Assembly: GCA_944325635.1 (NCBI GenBank)
Contig: CALVBD010000006.1
Coordinates: 1 to 64,000 of the forward strand
Length of the DNA stretch: 64,000 nt
Source: Candidatus Gastranaerophilales bacterium
GTDB taxonomy: Bacteria > Cyanobacteriota > Vampirovibrionia > Gastranaerophilales > Gastranaerophilaceae
Direction of reading: 5' to 3'
Part shown: in pieces, positions 16,121-24,109 of the stretch
Layout of the letters: the number at the start of each line of letters is the position of its first letter
Position numbering within the stretch: the first letter of the stretch is position 1
Notes under the pieces: generated by a model
The model's input: the letters and a program-made list of their open reading frames with translations, nothing else
What the model was told of the DNA's origin: nothing
Databases searched by the model: none
Program-made: the position numbers and the translations under genes

Positions 16121-16245
16121 ACTAATCTAGTGTCGCCGCTTTCCGCCGGCTCAACGCCGCCGTGCAGCGGCTCACCTTTTCAAACGCCACTCAAAAATTT
16201 CGCTCACGAACCTTATCGCGAAATTTTCTCGGACAAATTTATTTT
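16121..16245 (+). repeat. Dispersed intergenic repeat, copy 2
   Basis: It aligns with 8529-8655 from CTAATC to CGGACAAATTTATTT with scattered substitutions and one small gap. Like copy 1, its tail abuts the stop codon of a convergent minus-strand gene, here the PilO-like gene. The pairing GCCGCCGTGCAGCGGC is kept through a compensating change (CAACGGC in copy 1, CAGCGGC here). Confidence 0.75.
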
Positions 16246-16829
16246 TAAACTTTTAAAGCATACAATTTCAGTTTGAAGTTTATCAGAAGCAGAGTTTTAT
16301 TCTTTTCGTAAGGGATAATCTCAATTTTTGAAATATCCAGAAAATGTTCATGCTTATATAAATCCTTTATAAACCCTTCAAAATTTTTGTATGTTGCAAC
16401 CATTTGCATATCCAGAGTACAAGCACTTAATTTATCGGCGGCACTTTTTACAAATGGATCATCCTCCGGATTGTAAGTATATTTGATAGACCTTGTCTTA
16501 ATAGAATTTGCTTTAAGAATTTTTAATATATCATCAAACTGGGCAGCGACAACGCCTTCTGCATCCAAACCGCTTTCAAGAGGTTTATACATTTCTTTTG
16601 TACCGGTCAAATTAGTATCAGTTGCCTTCATCACAGCTTGTTTTTTAGTATCAAGAAGTCGTTCCTTTTCCGCCAATATATCGGATTGAGTTTTATACTC
16701 CGAAGAAGTCTGGCTGATAGTCTGAATAGATGGAACTATTTTCATCACAAGCAGATATATAACAACGAATATTAAAAGCCCTAGTATAGCTAATGCATTT
16801 TTAAATAACTTTAACTTCTCTTTATCCAT
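16245..16829 (-). CDS. pilO: PilO-like inner-membrane type IV pilus protein
   Basis: 194 residues with the PilO plan: a short cytoplasmic start, one membrane helix (about 12-32, ALAILGLLIFVVIYLLVMK), a coiled-coil periplasmic segment (35-70) and a ferredoxin-like C-terminal domain (ILKANSIKTRSIKYTY, MQMVATYKNFEGFIKDLYK, LLLINFKLKLYAL). In type IV pilus systems PilO pairs with PilN and links the inner-membrane platform to the secretin. It follows the PilM-PilN fusion after 20 bases on the same strand. AAGGAT lies about eleven bases before the ATG. No pilP or pilQ follows. Confidence 0.72.
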   Translation of the reverse strand: MDKEKLKLFKNALAILGLLIFVVIYLLVMKIVPSIQTISQTSSEYKTQSDILAEKERLLDTKKQAVMKATDTNLTGTKEMYKPLESGLDAEGVVAAQFDDILKILKANSIKTRSIKYTYNPEDDPFVKSAADKLSACTLDMQMVATYKNFEGFIKDLYKHEHFLDISKIEIIPYEKNKTLLLINFKLKLYALKV

Positions 16830-16849
16830 ATAAAAAAACTATCCTTATA

Positions 16850-18607
16850 TTACTTTTTCCCGATATCAGGAATTGGTGTATTTCCAAGCAGACCGTTATC
16901 TGCACCTTTATCTCCCTGAGCATCCGCCGGAGCATTAGGATCCTTTTGTTCGCCGTCTTTTCCTGTCAATTTTCCGAACAATGCGGACAACTGCTCTTTA
17001 TCCATGTTAGTAATTTCAAATTCATAATTTTGGGAATTTGAAGACGACAACAAATCATCAACAGAACCGGATTGCATTTCCAATTTTTGAAGTCTTAATT
17101 TAGTACTTATAAGTGAATCCTTCATATTTTTGAAGAATACATATACATCTTCAACATTGGTAGCAGCACCTTTAATATCAACCAGTCCGTCTCCCTGAGC
17201 CATAAAATAGGTAACCCACACTGTATCAGGGATTGCCTGCCCTATAGCAGAATAGCTCATAAGTTTTGAACGGTTATTCTTAAGAACCAGATCTACTTCA
17301 CCTTTCAAATCAAAACTTCCTGCAGAACTTTGCTCCTGATCGAGTTTAGATACTTGTTCATCCAACTCTTGTGCTTTAAGAGTTACGGCATCAAGTGCTT
17401 GTTGTTTGTCAGCTTCAATTTTAGGAAGCATAACAAATGACATCAGCGCCATAAAACCGCCTATTATTGCGAGTAAAATAGTTGATAATGTTGTTGCTGC
17501 ACTCGGAGTAATTTCAAAAGTTTTATCACCTATGGTGATAGGGACAGGAGCTTCGGTAGAGGAACCTGCAAGAAACCCTCCGCTCTTCGCAGAACCGGAC
17601 TGCTTAACAAATACAAATTTCAAAGGAAAATTCGAATAATTTGTCGCGGCAACACCTATTACCTGCATTGAAATCTTTAATACGTTATCAGGCAATACAT
17701 CCAAACTTACAGGCATAACCTCGTGTTTTTTAAAGGTATTATTTTCAAAGAAGTCAATAGTACCGACACCCTGAATCTTTGATGCCAGAAGCTCTGCACT
17801 TACCATATCAGTTTCAGATATAATATATAAATAATTTGCAGGATAACTCATTAAAGTAATTTGCGCAGAAGAATTAATTGCATTATAAATATCATCCCCT
17901 TCAAAGGTTTTTATTGCAAGAGGTTCTTCATAGTAATCAACAATAGTTTTTCCAACCAGAGAAACCAGAGAATATCCTGTTGAATTAACTATCATAAGAT
18001 TCCAGGTAACATTATCCTGCATTTGCGCAGTTGTAAGTCCGGTAAAATCCAGAGCCCGCAAATATGATGCAACGGAAACATCTATATTAACAAGTGTAGA
18101 CCCTAAAGAAGCGAGAGCTGCTTTAATATTCTCAATTACAGGTGCTTGAATTGCGGCATATAAAATCTTTCTGCTGTCTGTCCCCTGATTTACGTTAACG
18201 TCCTGCCAAGCAATAGTAGGCTCCATACGTCTGAAAATATATGTTTGCTCAACTTCCGACGTAATACTGACAAGCAGTTGATCATCAGAGAGAATAAGCG
18301 GTAAATTCATGGTTCCCATAGAAACAAGCGGCAGGTTTACAATAACATTACACTTTGGATTAATATTTAATTCTTCATACATCTCCAAAACCGCATCTTT
18401 AAAAGCGTCATAGTCTGCAATTTCTTTAGACGTTTCATTATATGCCAGGCTACGAACTGCATAGGCCTTTACAGATTTCGGAGATGTTGTGACATCAAGC
18501 TGACACATTTCCAACCCTACACCTGGTGTAATAGAAAGAAATACATACTCTTTACTTCCACCGCCGCTGAATTGCGACAACATCTTACTTAAAAAATCTT
18601 CACTCAT
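16850..18607 (-). CDS. PilM-PilN fusion protein
   Basis: 585 residues. The first ~360 have the actin-like PilM pattern (FLSITPGVGLEMCQLD, NVIVNLPLVSMGTMNLPL, TYIFRRMEPTIAWQDV) and a second sub-domain to TKIQGVG-like strands. One membrane helix lies near 370-390 (STILLAIIGGFMALMSFVM), followed by a coiled coil and a PilN-like periplasmic domain (SAIGQAIPDTVWVTYF, VYVFFKNMKDSL). In most bacteria PilM (cytoplasmic) and PilN (membrane) are separate and bind through PilN's N-terminus; here they are joined. The C-terminus (540-585) is a disordered Asp/Pro/Gly tail. PilO follows. Pilus or pseudopilus assembly is likely. Confidence 0.78.
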   Translation of the reverse strand: MSEDFLSKMLSQFSGGGSKEYVFLSITPGVGLEMCQLDVTTSPKSVKAYAVRSLAYNETSKEIADYDAFKDAVLEMYEELNINPKCNVIVNLPLVSMGTMNLPLILSDDQLLVSITSEVEQTYIFRRMEPTIAWQDVNVNQGTDSRKILYAAIQAPVIENIKAALASLGSTLVNIDVSVASYLRALDFTGLTTAQMQDNVTWNLMIVNSTGYSLVSLVGKTIVDYYEEPLAIKTFEGDDIYNAINSSAQITLMSYPANYLYIISETDMVSAELLASKIQGVGTIDFFENNTFKKHEVMPVSLDVLPDNVLKISMQVIGVAATNYSNFPLKFVFVKQSGSAKSGGFLAGSSTEAPVPITIGDKTFEITPSAATTLSTILLAIIGGFMALMSFVMLPKIEADKQQALDAVTLKAQELDEQVSKLDQEQSSAGSFDLKGEVDLVLKNNRSKLMSYSAIGQAIPDTVWVTYFMAQGDGLVDIKGAATNVEDVYVFFKNMKDSLISTKLRLQKLEMQSGSVDDLLSSSNSQNYEFEITNMDKEQLSALFGKLTGKDGEQKDPNAPADAQGDKGADNGLLGNTPIPDIGKK

Positions 18608-18720
18608 CTTCTTAATATTTTCTCTATAATGTAACTAATTCTTATTTTTATTATACAATATATTTACCGGATTAATCAAATTTAACAAAAATTTACACTG
18701 TATGGAGGAGAAGTCTTTAC

Positions 18721-19629
18721 ATGAACGCAATAATAACCGAAATAAATAAGCTTAAAAAAGAAAAAAATGCCGTAATACTTGCTCACTGTTATCAAAATAT
18801 TGAAATTGATGAGGTTGCGGATTATGTTGGAGATTCTCTATATCTTAGCCAGATGGCTGCAAAAACAGACGCTGAGATTATCGTTTTTGCAGGAGTGTAT
18901 TTTATGGCACAAACAGCAAAAATTCTTAATCCGAAAAAGAAAGTGCTTCTTCCGCGTCTTGAATCAGGATGTCTTATGGCTGATATGATTAACCTGAAAC
19001 AACTCCGGGAATTTAAATTAAAATATCCCGGCATACCGACTGTATGTTATATAAATTCAACGGCTGAAGTCAAAACCGAATGCGACATCTGCTGCACAAG
19101 TTCCAATGCTTTGAAAATAGTAAAAAGTCTTAATGCCCCGAAAGTTTTATTCCTCCCTGATACATATTTAGGGAAATGGGTGGAATCTCAGCTTGAAACA
19201 ACCGAGGTAATAACATATCCGGGATATTGCCCGACGCATCTGAGAATTAAGCCTCAGGATATTTCGGATGCAAAGAAAAAATATCCTGAAGCAAAAGTTC
19301 TTGCACATCCGGAATGCCATAAAGAAGTTGCAATACTGGCGGATTATGTCGGCAGCACAACAGGGATTATAAAATATGCAGCAGAAAGTCCTGCAAAACA
19401 ATTCATTATTGCAACTGAAAAAGGTGTCGTTGACAGATTAAAACGTGATTATCCGCAAAAAGAATTTATTCTCATAAAAGATAATATTATTTGTCCAAAC
19501 ATGAAATGGCATACTTTAGACGATATTTATAATGCGCTTAAAAATGAACAGCATGAAATTAATGTCGCAGGTGATGTCGCACAAAAAGCACTCCGGTGCA
19601 TTGATAGAATGTTAGAGGTTTCAAAATAA
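18721..19629 (+). CDS. nadA: Quinolinate synthase
   Basis: 302 residues, the usual NadA length. AHCYQNIEIDEVADYVGDSL opens the first of three pseudo-repeats; the three cluster cysteines are in ESGCLMADM, CDICCTS and HPECH regions. NadA condenses iminoaspartate with dihydroxyacetone phosphate to quinolinate, using a 4Fe-4S cluster as Lewis acid, in de novo NAD synthesis. GGAGGAG lies upstream of the ATG. nadB and nadC are not in the window. The stop overlaps the start of rlmB (TAATG), so they are co-translated; this pairing is a matter of layout, not pathway. Confidence 0.97.
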   Translation: MNAIITEINKLKKEKNAVILAHCYQNIEIDEVADYVGDSLYLSQMAAKTDAEIIVFAGVYFMAQTAKILNPKKKVLLPRLESGCLMADMINLKQLREFKLKYPGIPTVCYINSTAEVKTECDICCTSSNALKIVKSLNAPKVLFLPDTYLGKWVESQLETTEVITYPGYCPTHLRIKPQDISDAKKKYPEAKVLAHPECHKEVAILADYVGSTTGIIKYAAESPAKQFIIATEKGVVDRLKRDYPQKEFILIKDNIICPNMKWHTLDDIYNALKNEQHEINVAGDVAQKALRCIDRMLEVSK

Positions 19630-20378
19630 TGAATGATATAATCTTTGGTAAAAACTCCGTGCTGGAAGCTCTATTATCAGGCAAACGGGAAATAAACAAA
19701 ATTCTAATTTCAAAAAACATACATTCAGATAATAAAACAGAAAAGATTAAAGACCTTGCCCGTGAACGCGGAATTGTATTTCAATTTGTGGCAAAAGAAA
19801 AATTCACGGAATATGCTCAATTTAATCATCAAGGCATAATAGCCCAGATTTCGCCGATAAAATACGCAGACTTTGATGAATTTCTGGAAATGCCGCATGA
19901 AAATTCATCTCTGGTAATTCTCGACGGAGTTGAAGATTCACATAACCTCGGTGCCATTATAAGAACATGCGTGTGCGCCGGAGTCAACGGAATTGTAATT
20001 CCTTCAAGACGAAATGTTCAGGTTAATTCCGTTGTAGAAAAAACAAGTGCCGGGGCAATTAACCATATACCGATTATAAAAGTCAACAGCCTGACCAACG
20101 TAGTCCAAAAGTTAAAAGAAAACAACTGGTGGGTAATTGCAGCGGACGCTTCCGCAAAAGATAATTATTATAATGTTAACTACACTGATATGAATTTTGC
20201 AATAATAATGGGAGCAGAACACGCAGGTGTATCGAAATCTTTACTTAAAGCCTCCGATTTTATTGTTAAAATTCCAATGGAAAATAATTTCAACTCTTTG
20301 AATGTTTCAAATGCTCTTTCTGCCATTATATTTGAAACAGTGAGACAAAAGTTAACAAAGGGACAAACTAAAAAATAA
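19629..20378 (+). CDS. rlmB: 23S rRNA 2'-O-methyltransferase, RlmB/TrmH type
   Basis: 249 residues with an N-terminal substrate-binding domain ([23 protein letters not shown]) and the SpoU knot domain. The three knot motifs are all present: [17 protein letters not shown] (motif 1), [11 protein letters not shown] (motif 2) and [12 protein letters not shown] (motif 3). These enzymes methylate the 2'-O of a guanosine in 23S rRNA (G2251 in E. coli RlmB); a tRNA target cannot be ruled out by sequence. The start ATG overlaps the nadA stop by one base. The sigma factor gene follows after 31 bases. Confidence 0.93.
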   Translation: MNDIIFGKNSVLEALLSGKREINKILISKNIHSDNKTEKIKDLARERGIVFQFVAKEKFTEYAQFNHQGIIAQISPIKYADFDEFLEMPHENSSLVILDGVEDSHNLGAIIRTCVCAGVNGIVIPSRRNVQVNSVVEKTSAGAINHIPIIKVNSLTNVVQKLKENNWWVIAADASAKDNYYNVNYTDMNFAIIMGAEHAGVSKSLLKASDFIVKIPMENNFNSLNVSNALSAIIFETVRQKLTKGQTKK

Positions 20379-20409
20379 TATATATAATTTTAGTAAACGG
20401 AGAGTCTTT

Positions 20410-21408
20410 ATGAAAAAAGAAATTGAAAAATTAGGTATGCTTACAGATGAAATATCGGAAGAAGGTGTAGATTTTTCTCAGCTTCAGGAAGAAGAAGACG
20501 AAGATGTGCTGCATTCAGTTGAAGACCCGAAAGTACAGGAAAGCCTGTCCTCCGTAAGCTCCGATGACAGCGTTAAAATATATTTACAGCAAATCGGAAA
20601 AATTCCGCTTCTTTCACCGGAACAGGAACTTGATCTTGCAAAACAAATCTACGAAACACAATCCGATTTCGCAAAGAACCTCTTAGTTAACGCCAACCTG
20701 AGACTGGTTGTCAGTATTGCAAAAAAATATATAGGTCGCGGTCTATCCTTTTTAGATTTAATCCAGGAAGGCAATTTAGGGTTGATGAAAGCGGCAGGAA
20801 GATTTGATTATACTAAAGGTTACAAATTTTCCACATACGCAACATGGTGGATTCAGCAGTCCATTACAAGGGCTATCGCTGATAAAGCACGAATTATCAG
20901 GCTGCCTATTCACATGATTGAATCTCTCGGTAAAATCAGGCGTACTACTATAGATTTGACTACAGAACTCGGTCACTCGCCGACAAAACAGGAAATAGCT
21001 TACAGACTTGGTATTCCTGTCAGCAAGCTTAATTCAATTATAAAATCTGCACAGTCGACAATAAGCATGGAAACCCCGGCAAATTCATCGGAAGATTCAT
21101 CTAAAATTGCGGATTTTATTGTCGATGACACTACAATTACACCTGACGGCAGAGTTTCACAGGAAAACCTCTTTGAAGATATCCGGAAAATGCTAAGCCA
21201 GTTAAGTCAGAAAGAACGTGATGTACTTATTCTCCGCTACGGGCTTGATAACAGCGGAACAAAAAAGACTCTTGACGAAATAGGCTCACAGTACGGAGTA
21301 TCCCGTGAAAGAATCCGTCAGATAGAAAACAGAGCTATTGCAAAACTTAAAAAGCTCTGTAAAAATAAAAAACTTACAGTTGGTTTAAAAAACTATTTCG
21401 GAGAATAA
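20410..21408 (+). CDS. Principal-type RNA polymerase sigma-70 factor
   Basis: 332 residues. After an acidic N-terminal part of about 50 residues come region 1.2 ([20 protein letters not shown]), region 2 with [21 protein letters not shown] and the -10 recognition helix [13 protein letters not shown], region 3, and region 4 with [17 protein letters not shown] for -35 contact. There is no region 1.1 or non-conserved insert, as in cyanobacterial SigA/group 2 factors. It could be RpoD/SigA itself or a close group 2 paralogue. It follows rlmB by 31 bases, with GGAGAG before ATG, and ends in a strong terminator. Confidence 0.93.
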   Translation: MKKEIEKLGMLTDEISEEGVDFSQLQEEEDEDVLHSVEDPKVQESLSSVSSDDSVKIYLQQIGKIPLLSPEQELDLAKQIYETQSDFAKNLLVNANLRLVVSIAKKYIGRGLSFLDLIQEGNLGLMKAAGRFDYTKGYKFSTYATWWIQQSITRAIADKARIIRLPIHMIESLGKIRRTTIDLTTELGHSPTKQEIAYRLGIPVSKLNSIIKSAQSTISMETPANSSEDSSKIADFIVDDTTITPDGRVSQENLFEDIRKMLSQLSQKERDVLILRYGLDNSGTKKTLDEIGSQYGVSRERIRQIENRAIAKLKKLCKNKKLTVGLKNYFGE

Positions 21409-21410
21409 AA

Positions 21411-21439
21411 AAGAGGCTTTTAAAAGCCTCTTTTTTTTT
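21411..21439. terminator. Terminator between sigma factor and small gene
   Basis: A perfect 22-bp palindrome AAGAGGCTTTT/AAAAGCCTCTT (21411-21432) is followed by T residues to 21439. The opposite strand is also A/T flanked, so it can serve the convergent gene at 21438. Confidence 0.88.
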
Positions 21440-21677
21440 ATTTGTCATTACTTAACTCCGATTGTAATACAGGTATAATCTCACAAAGCATTGTTTTATA
21501 TTCGTTACATTTTTGGGTCAAAATTTCAGCTAAACAGACAATCTTCTCTGCACCTCCGGAAACTTCATCACTAAAATCCCCAAAATTTTTTATTATCTCA
21601 GCAAGCATGACTATCTGTTCAAAATCCATCTCTAAATCATATAATTTTTCCCTAATTCCATTAAAATTATCATTCAT
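21438..21677 (-). CDS. Small acidic hypothetical protein
   Basis: 79 residues, acidic and helical (REKLYDLEMDFEQIVMLAEIIKNF split over two helices, then KIVCLAEILTQKCNEYK). No known domain. GGAG lies seven bases before the ATG, supporting it. It is divergent from the XRE regulator at 21776, and a perfect inverted repeat between them may let that regulator control it. An antitoxin-like or regulator-partner role is conceivable but unsupported. Confidence 0.6.
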   Translation of the reverse strand: MNDNFNGIREKLYDLEMDFEQIVMLAEIIKNFGDFSDEVSGGAEKIVCLAEILTQKCNEYKTMLCEIIPVLQSELSNDK

Positions 21678-21708
21678 TTTATAACTCCAACTTAAATTTT
21701 ATCAATAG

Positions 21709-21729
21709 TAGTTGATAATACATCAACTA
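21709..21729. promoter_or_regulatory. Candidate XRE operator
   Basis: TAGTTGAT (21709-21716) and ATCAACTA (21722-21729) form a perfect inverted repeat with a five-base spacer between divergent genes. Half-site spacing of about 13 bp suits a dimeric HTH regulator. Confidence 0.55.
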
Positions 21730-21775
21730 TACTCGATAAAAATTTGAACGCAAGCAATTTATAATGGAGGATAAC

Positions 21776-22003
21776 ATGAATAGCCCAAAAAGAAAAAATC
21801 TCAGAGAAAAACTTGCTGCTAATATAAGAAAATATAGAGCTGTTAGAAATTGGACTCAAGAAAAATTAGCAGAGGCTGCCGATTCCAGTCAACAATATAT
21901 CTGCTTGATTGAAAAAGGTAAGGTCAAAGTTAGCTTGGAAGTTGCTTGCGATATTGCAGAGGCTTTCGGAGTTACTCTTGATGATTTAATCTCTGAACCT
22001 TGA
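21776..22003 (+). CDS. XRE-family helix-turn-helix regulator
   Basis: 75 residues consisting of one Cro/C1-type HTH (LAANIRKYRAVRNWTQEKLA, recognition helix SSQQYICLIEKG, then LEVACDIAEAFGVTLDDL). I place the start at 21776 because GGAGG lies just before this ATG; the ATG at 21764 contains that ribosome binding site. TATAAT sits a few bases further upstream. It probably represses itself and the divergent small gene through the inverted repeat between them. It is unlike the other XRE protein at 2375 in its N-terminus, so it is not a recent duplicate. Confidence 0.9.
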   Translation: MNSPKRKNLREKLAANIRKYRAVRNWTQEKLAEAADSSQQYICLIEKGKVKVSLEVACDIAEAFGVTLDDLISEP

Positions 22004-22084
22004 TTTTTTTGCTGATTTGTAATTTAATGTAAATACAGCAAATTTTTTATTTGCGAGTTTTTATAGAAAGAAGACAATTCAATA

Positions 22085-22954
22085 TTGCCTAAACAAATTA
22101 CATTAGCAAAATTTGCAGGTTTTTGTTACGGAGTAAAAAGAGCCGTAGAAACCGTAAAAAAATTAAAAGCCGAAAATCCGGATAAAAATGTCTCCGTTCT
22201 CGGAGAACTTATTCATAATACGGATGTAATAAAAGAGCTTGAAGAACTTGGTATTAGAACATTAAAAGACATTCCGGAACACGGTGACGGAATATGTGTT
22301 GTAAGAAGCCACGGCGAAAGCCCTGAAGTTATTGAAAAAATCAAAAATGCAGGCTTTACCCCTGTTGATTTAACCTGCCCTGACGTAAAAAAAGTCCAGC
22401 AAAAAGCAGTTGAACTCGCAAAAGATGGCTATTACTTAGTCATTGTAGGAAAATCTGAACATCCTGAAGTGATTGCAATAAAAGCTAATGCCAAACTCTG
22501 GAGCGATAAAGTAGTTGTCGCAACTTCCGTTGAACAGCTCAAACCTTTTGAAACAGAAATTAAAACACATAAAAAAACAGGCGTCGTTGTTCAAACAACA
22601 CAAAGAATTACAACACTTAACGAAATCGTTGAATATTTAACCTCAATTTCAAAAGAATTACATATTGCAAATACAATATGCCAGAGTACGGCAATGAGAC
22701 AGAGTGAAGCAAAAGAACTCGCAAAAGAAAATGATCTTGTTATCGTTGTAGGCTCTAAAAAAAGTGCGAATACAACCCACCTTGCAGAAATCCTAAAAGA
22801 TATTACAAGTACAATTCACATTGAAAATGATACTGAATTGGATAATTATAAAGACTTGATTGAAAAAGCTCAGAAAATAGGTATAACAGCAGGTGCTTCC
22901 ACACCGCAAAATATCATTGAAAAAGTTATTAAAAAAATCGAAAAAGGAGAATAA
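22085..22954 (+). CDS. ispH: 4-hydroxy-3-methylbut-2-enyl diphosphate reductase
   Basis: 289 residues. The three cluster cysteines are in GFCYGVKRAV, DLTCPDVKKV and NTICQSTAMR; substrate-binding histidines are in ELIHNTDVI, RSHGESPE and SEHPEV. IspH makes isopentenyl and dimethylallyl diphosphate in the last step of the MEP pathway, using a 4Fe-4S cluster. The start is TTG (22085), with AAAGAAG about a dozen bases upstream, so translation may be modest. rpsA follows after seven bases; the ispH-rpsA neighbourhood is also known from Firmicutes, where the two can be fused. Confidence 0.96.
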   Translation: MPKQITLAKFAGFCYGVKRAVETVKKLKAENPDKNVSVLGELIHNTDVIKELEELGIRTLKDIPEHGDGICVVRSHGESPEVIEKIKNAGFTPVDLTCPDVKKVQQKAVELAKDGYYLVIVGKSEHPEVIAIKANAKLWSDKVVVATSVEQLKPFETEIKTHKKTGVVVQTTQRITTLNEIVEYLTSISKELHIANTICQSTAMRQSEAKELAKENDLVIVVGSKKSANTTHLAEILKDITSTIHIENDTELDNYKDLIEKAQKIGITAGASTPQNIIEKVIKKIEKGE

Positions 22955-22961
22955 TACAAAT

Positions 22962-24038
22962 ATGACAACAACATTAGAAAAAACAAACATGGCAGATGAA
23001 TTTGAAAGATTATTAAATGAATCTTTCTCAAAATCATACTCAGTAGCTGATATCGTTGAAGGTACGGTTATGAAAAAAGACAGCGACGGATATCTCGTAA
23101 GCGTCCGTGGTGCTAAAACAGAAGCTTACTTACCAAATAAAGAACTTCCGTCTTCAGATTCTGAAACTATTGAAGTTGGAGATGTTAAAGAATTCTATGT
23201 CCTTAAAGAAGAAAATGATGCAGAAGGAATGCTTTTATCACTTAAAAGACTTGCATTTGCTCAGGCTTGGGCTCAGCTTAATGATGCTAAAGTTCAGGGA
23301 GACACGATTCTTGCAAAAGTTGTTTCTGTTGTAAAAGGCGGCGTTCTTGTTGACGTTGCAGATTTGAAAGGTTTTATCCCGTCATCACAATTAAGAACCG
23401 GCACTCCGTTTGACGGAATTATTGATACAAAAATCGAAGTTAAAGTTCTTGAAGCTGACCCTAAGAAAAACAAATTAATACTTTCTCAAAGATTGGCTGT
23501 TGCAGAACAGAGAGATCAGGTTGTGGATAATATTCTTTCAACTCTTGAAGAAGGTCAGGTAGTTAAAGGTGAAGTCGTAAGAATTGCAGATTTTGGCGCA
23601 TTCATCGACATTAACGGAATTGACGGACTTCTTCCTATCTCGGAAATTTCATGGCAGAGAATTAAACATCCATCTGATGTTATTTCGTTAGGAGAAACTG
23701 TTGAAGTTAAAATCATTAAAATTGACACTGAATTAAAAAGAATTTCGCTTTCTTTAAAAAGAATGGGTGAAGATCCGTGGCAGCAAATTGAAGGCCAGTT
23801 TGAAGAAGGTCAGGTAATCACCGGAACAGTTAATAAAGTAACAGGTTTTGGTGCATTTATCAACATTTTCCCTGGAGTTGAAGCTCTTCTTCCGGTATCG
23901 GAAATGGCAGAAGAAAACGTTAATCCGTTTAACAAATACAAAGTAGGCGACAGTGTAGAAGTTCTTATTAAGAAATTCACACCACAGGAACACAGAATTG
24001 CATTGAGCGTAAAAGATATCAATAAAGACGCAGAATAA
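22962..24038 (+). CDS. rpsA: 30S ribosomal protein S1
   Basis: I start at the ATG at 22962, which follows AAGGAGA, giving 358 residues. Four S1 RNA-binding domains are visible: about 25-98 (GTVMKKDSDGYLVSVRG), 110-180 (AKVVSVVKGGVLVDV), 195-270 (GEVVRIADFGAFIDING) and 280-350 (GTVNKVTGFGAFINIF). The four-domain form is shorter than the six-domain E. coli S1 and is common outside Proteobacteria. It helps the small subunit bind and unfold mRNA. It follows ispH in an operon and ends in a GC-rich terminator. Confidence 0.94.
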   Translation: MTTTLEKTNMADEFERLLNESFSKSYSVADIVEGTVMKKDSDGYLVSVRGAKTEAYLPNKELPSSDSETIEVGDVKEFYVLKEENDAEGMLLSLKRLAFAQAWAQLNDAKVQGDTILAKVVSVVKGGVLVDVADLKGFIPSSQLRTGTPFDGIIDTKIEVKVLEADPKKNKLILSQRLAVAEQRDQVVDNILSTLEEGQVVKGEVVRIADFGAFIDINGIDGLLPISEISWQRIKHPSDVISLGETVEVKIIKIDTELKRISLSLKRMGEDPWQQIEGQFEEGQVITGTVNKVTGFGAFINIFPGVEALLPVSEMAEENVNPFNKYKVGDSVEVLIKKFTPQEHRIALSVKDINKDAE

Positions 24039-24055
24039 TCAGTTATAGAATAAAG

Positions 24056-24085
24056 AACGCCGGCTTTTAAAAAGCCGGCGTTTTT
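24056..24085 (+). terminator. rpsA terminator
   Basis: AACGCCGGCTTTT (24056-24068) pairs with AAAAGCCGGCGTT (24070-24082), followed by T residues. Confidence 0.88.
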
Positions 24086-24109
24086 ACTACAAATTTCGCA
24101 CCTTTCCTC

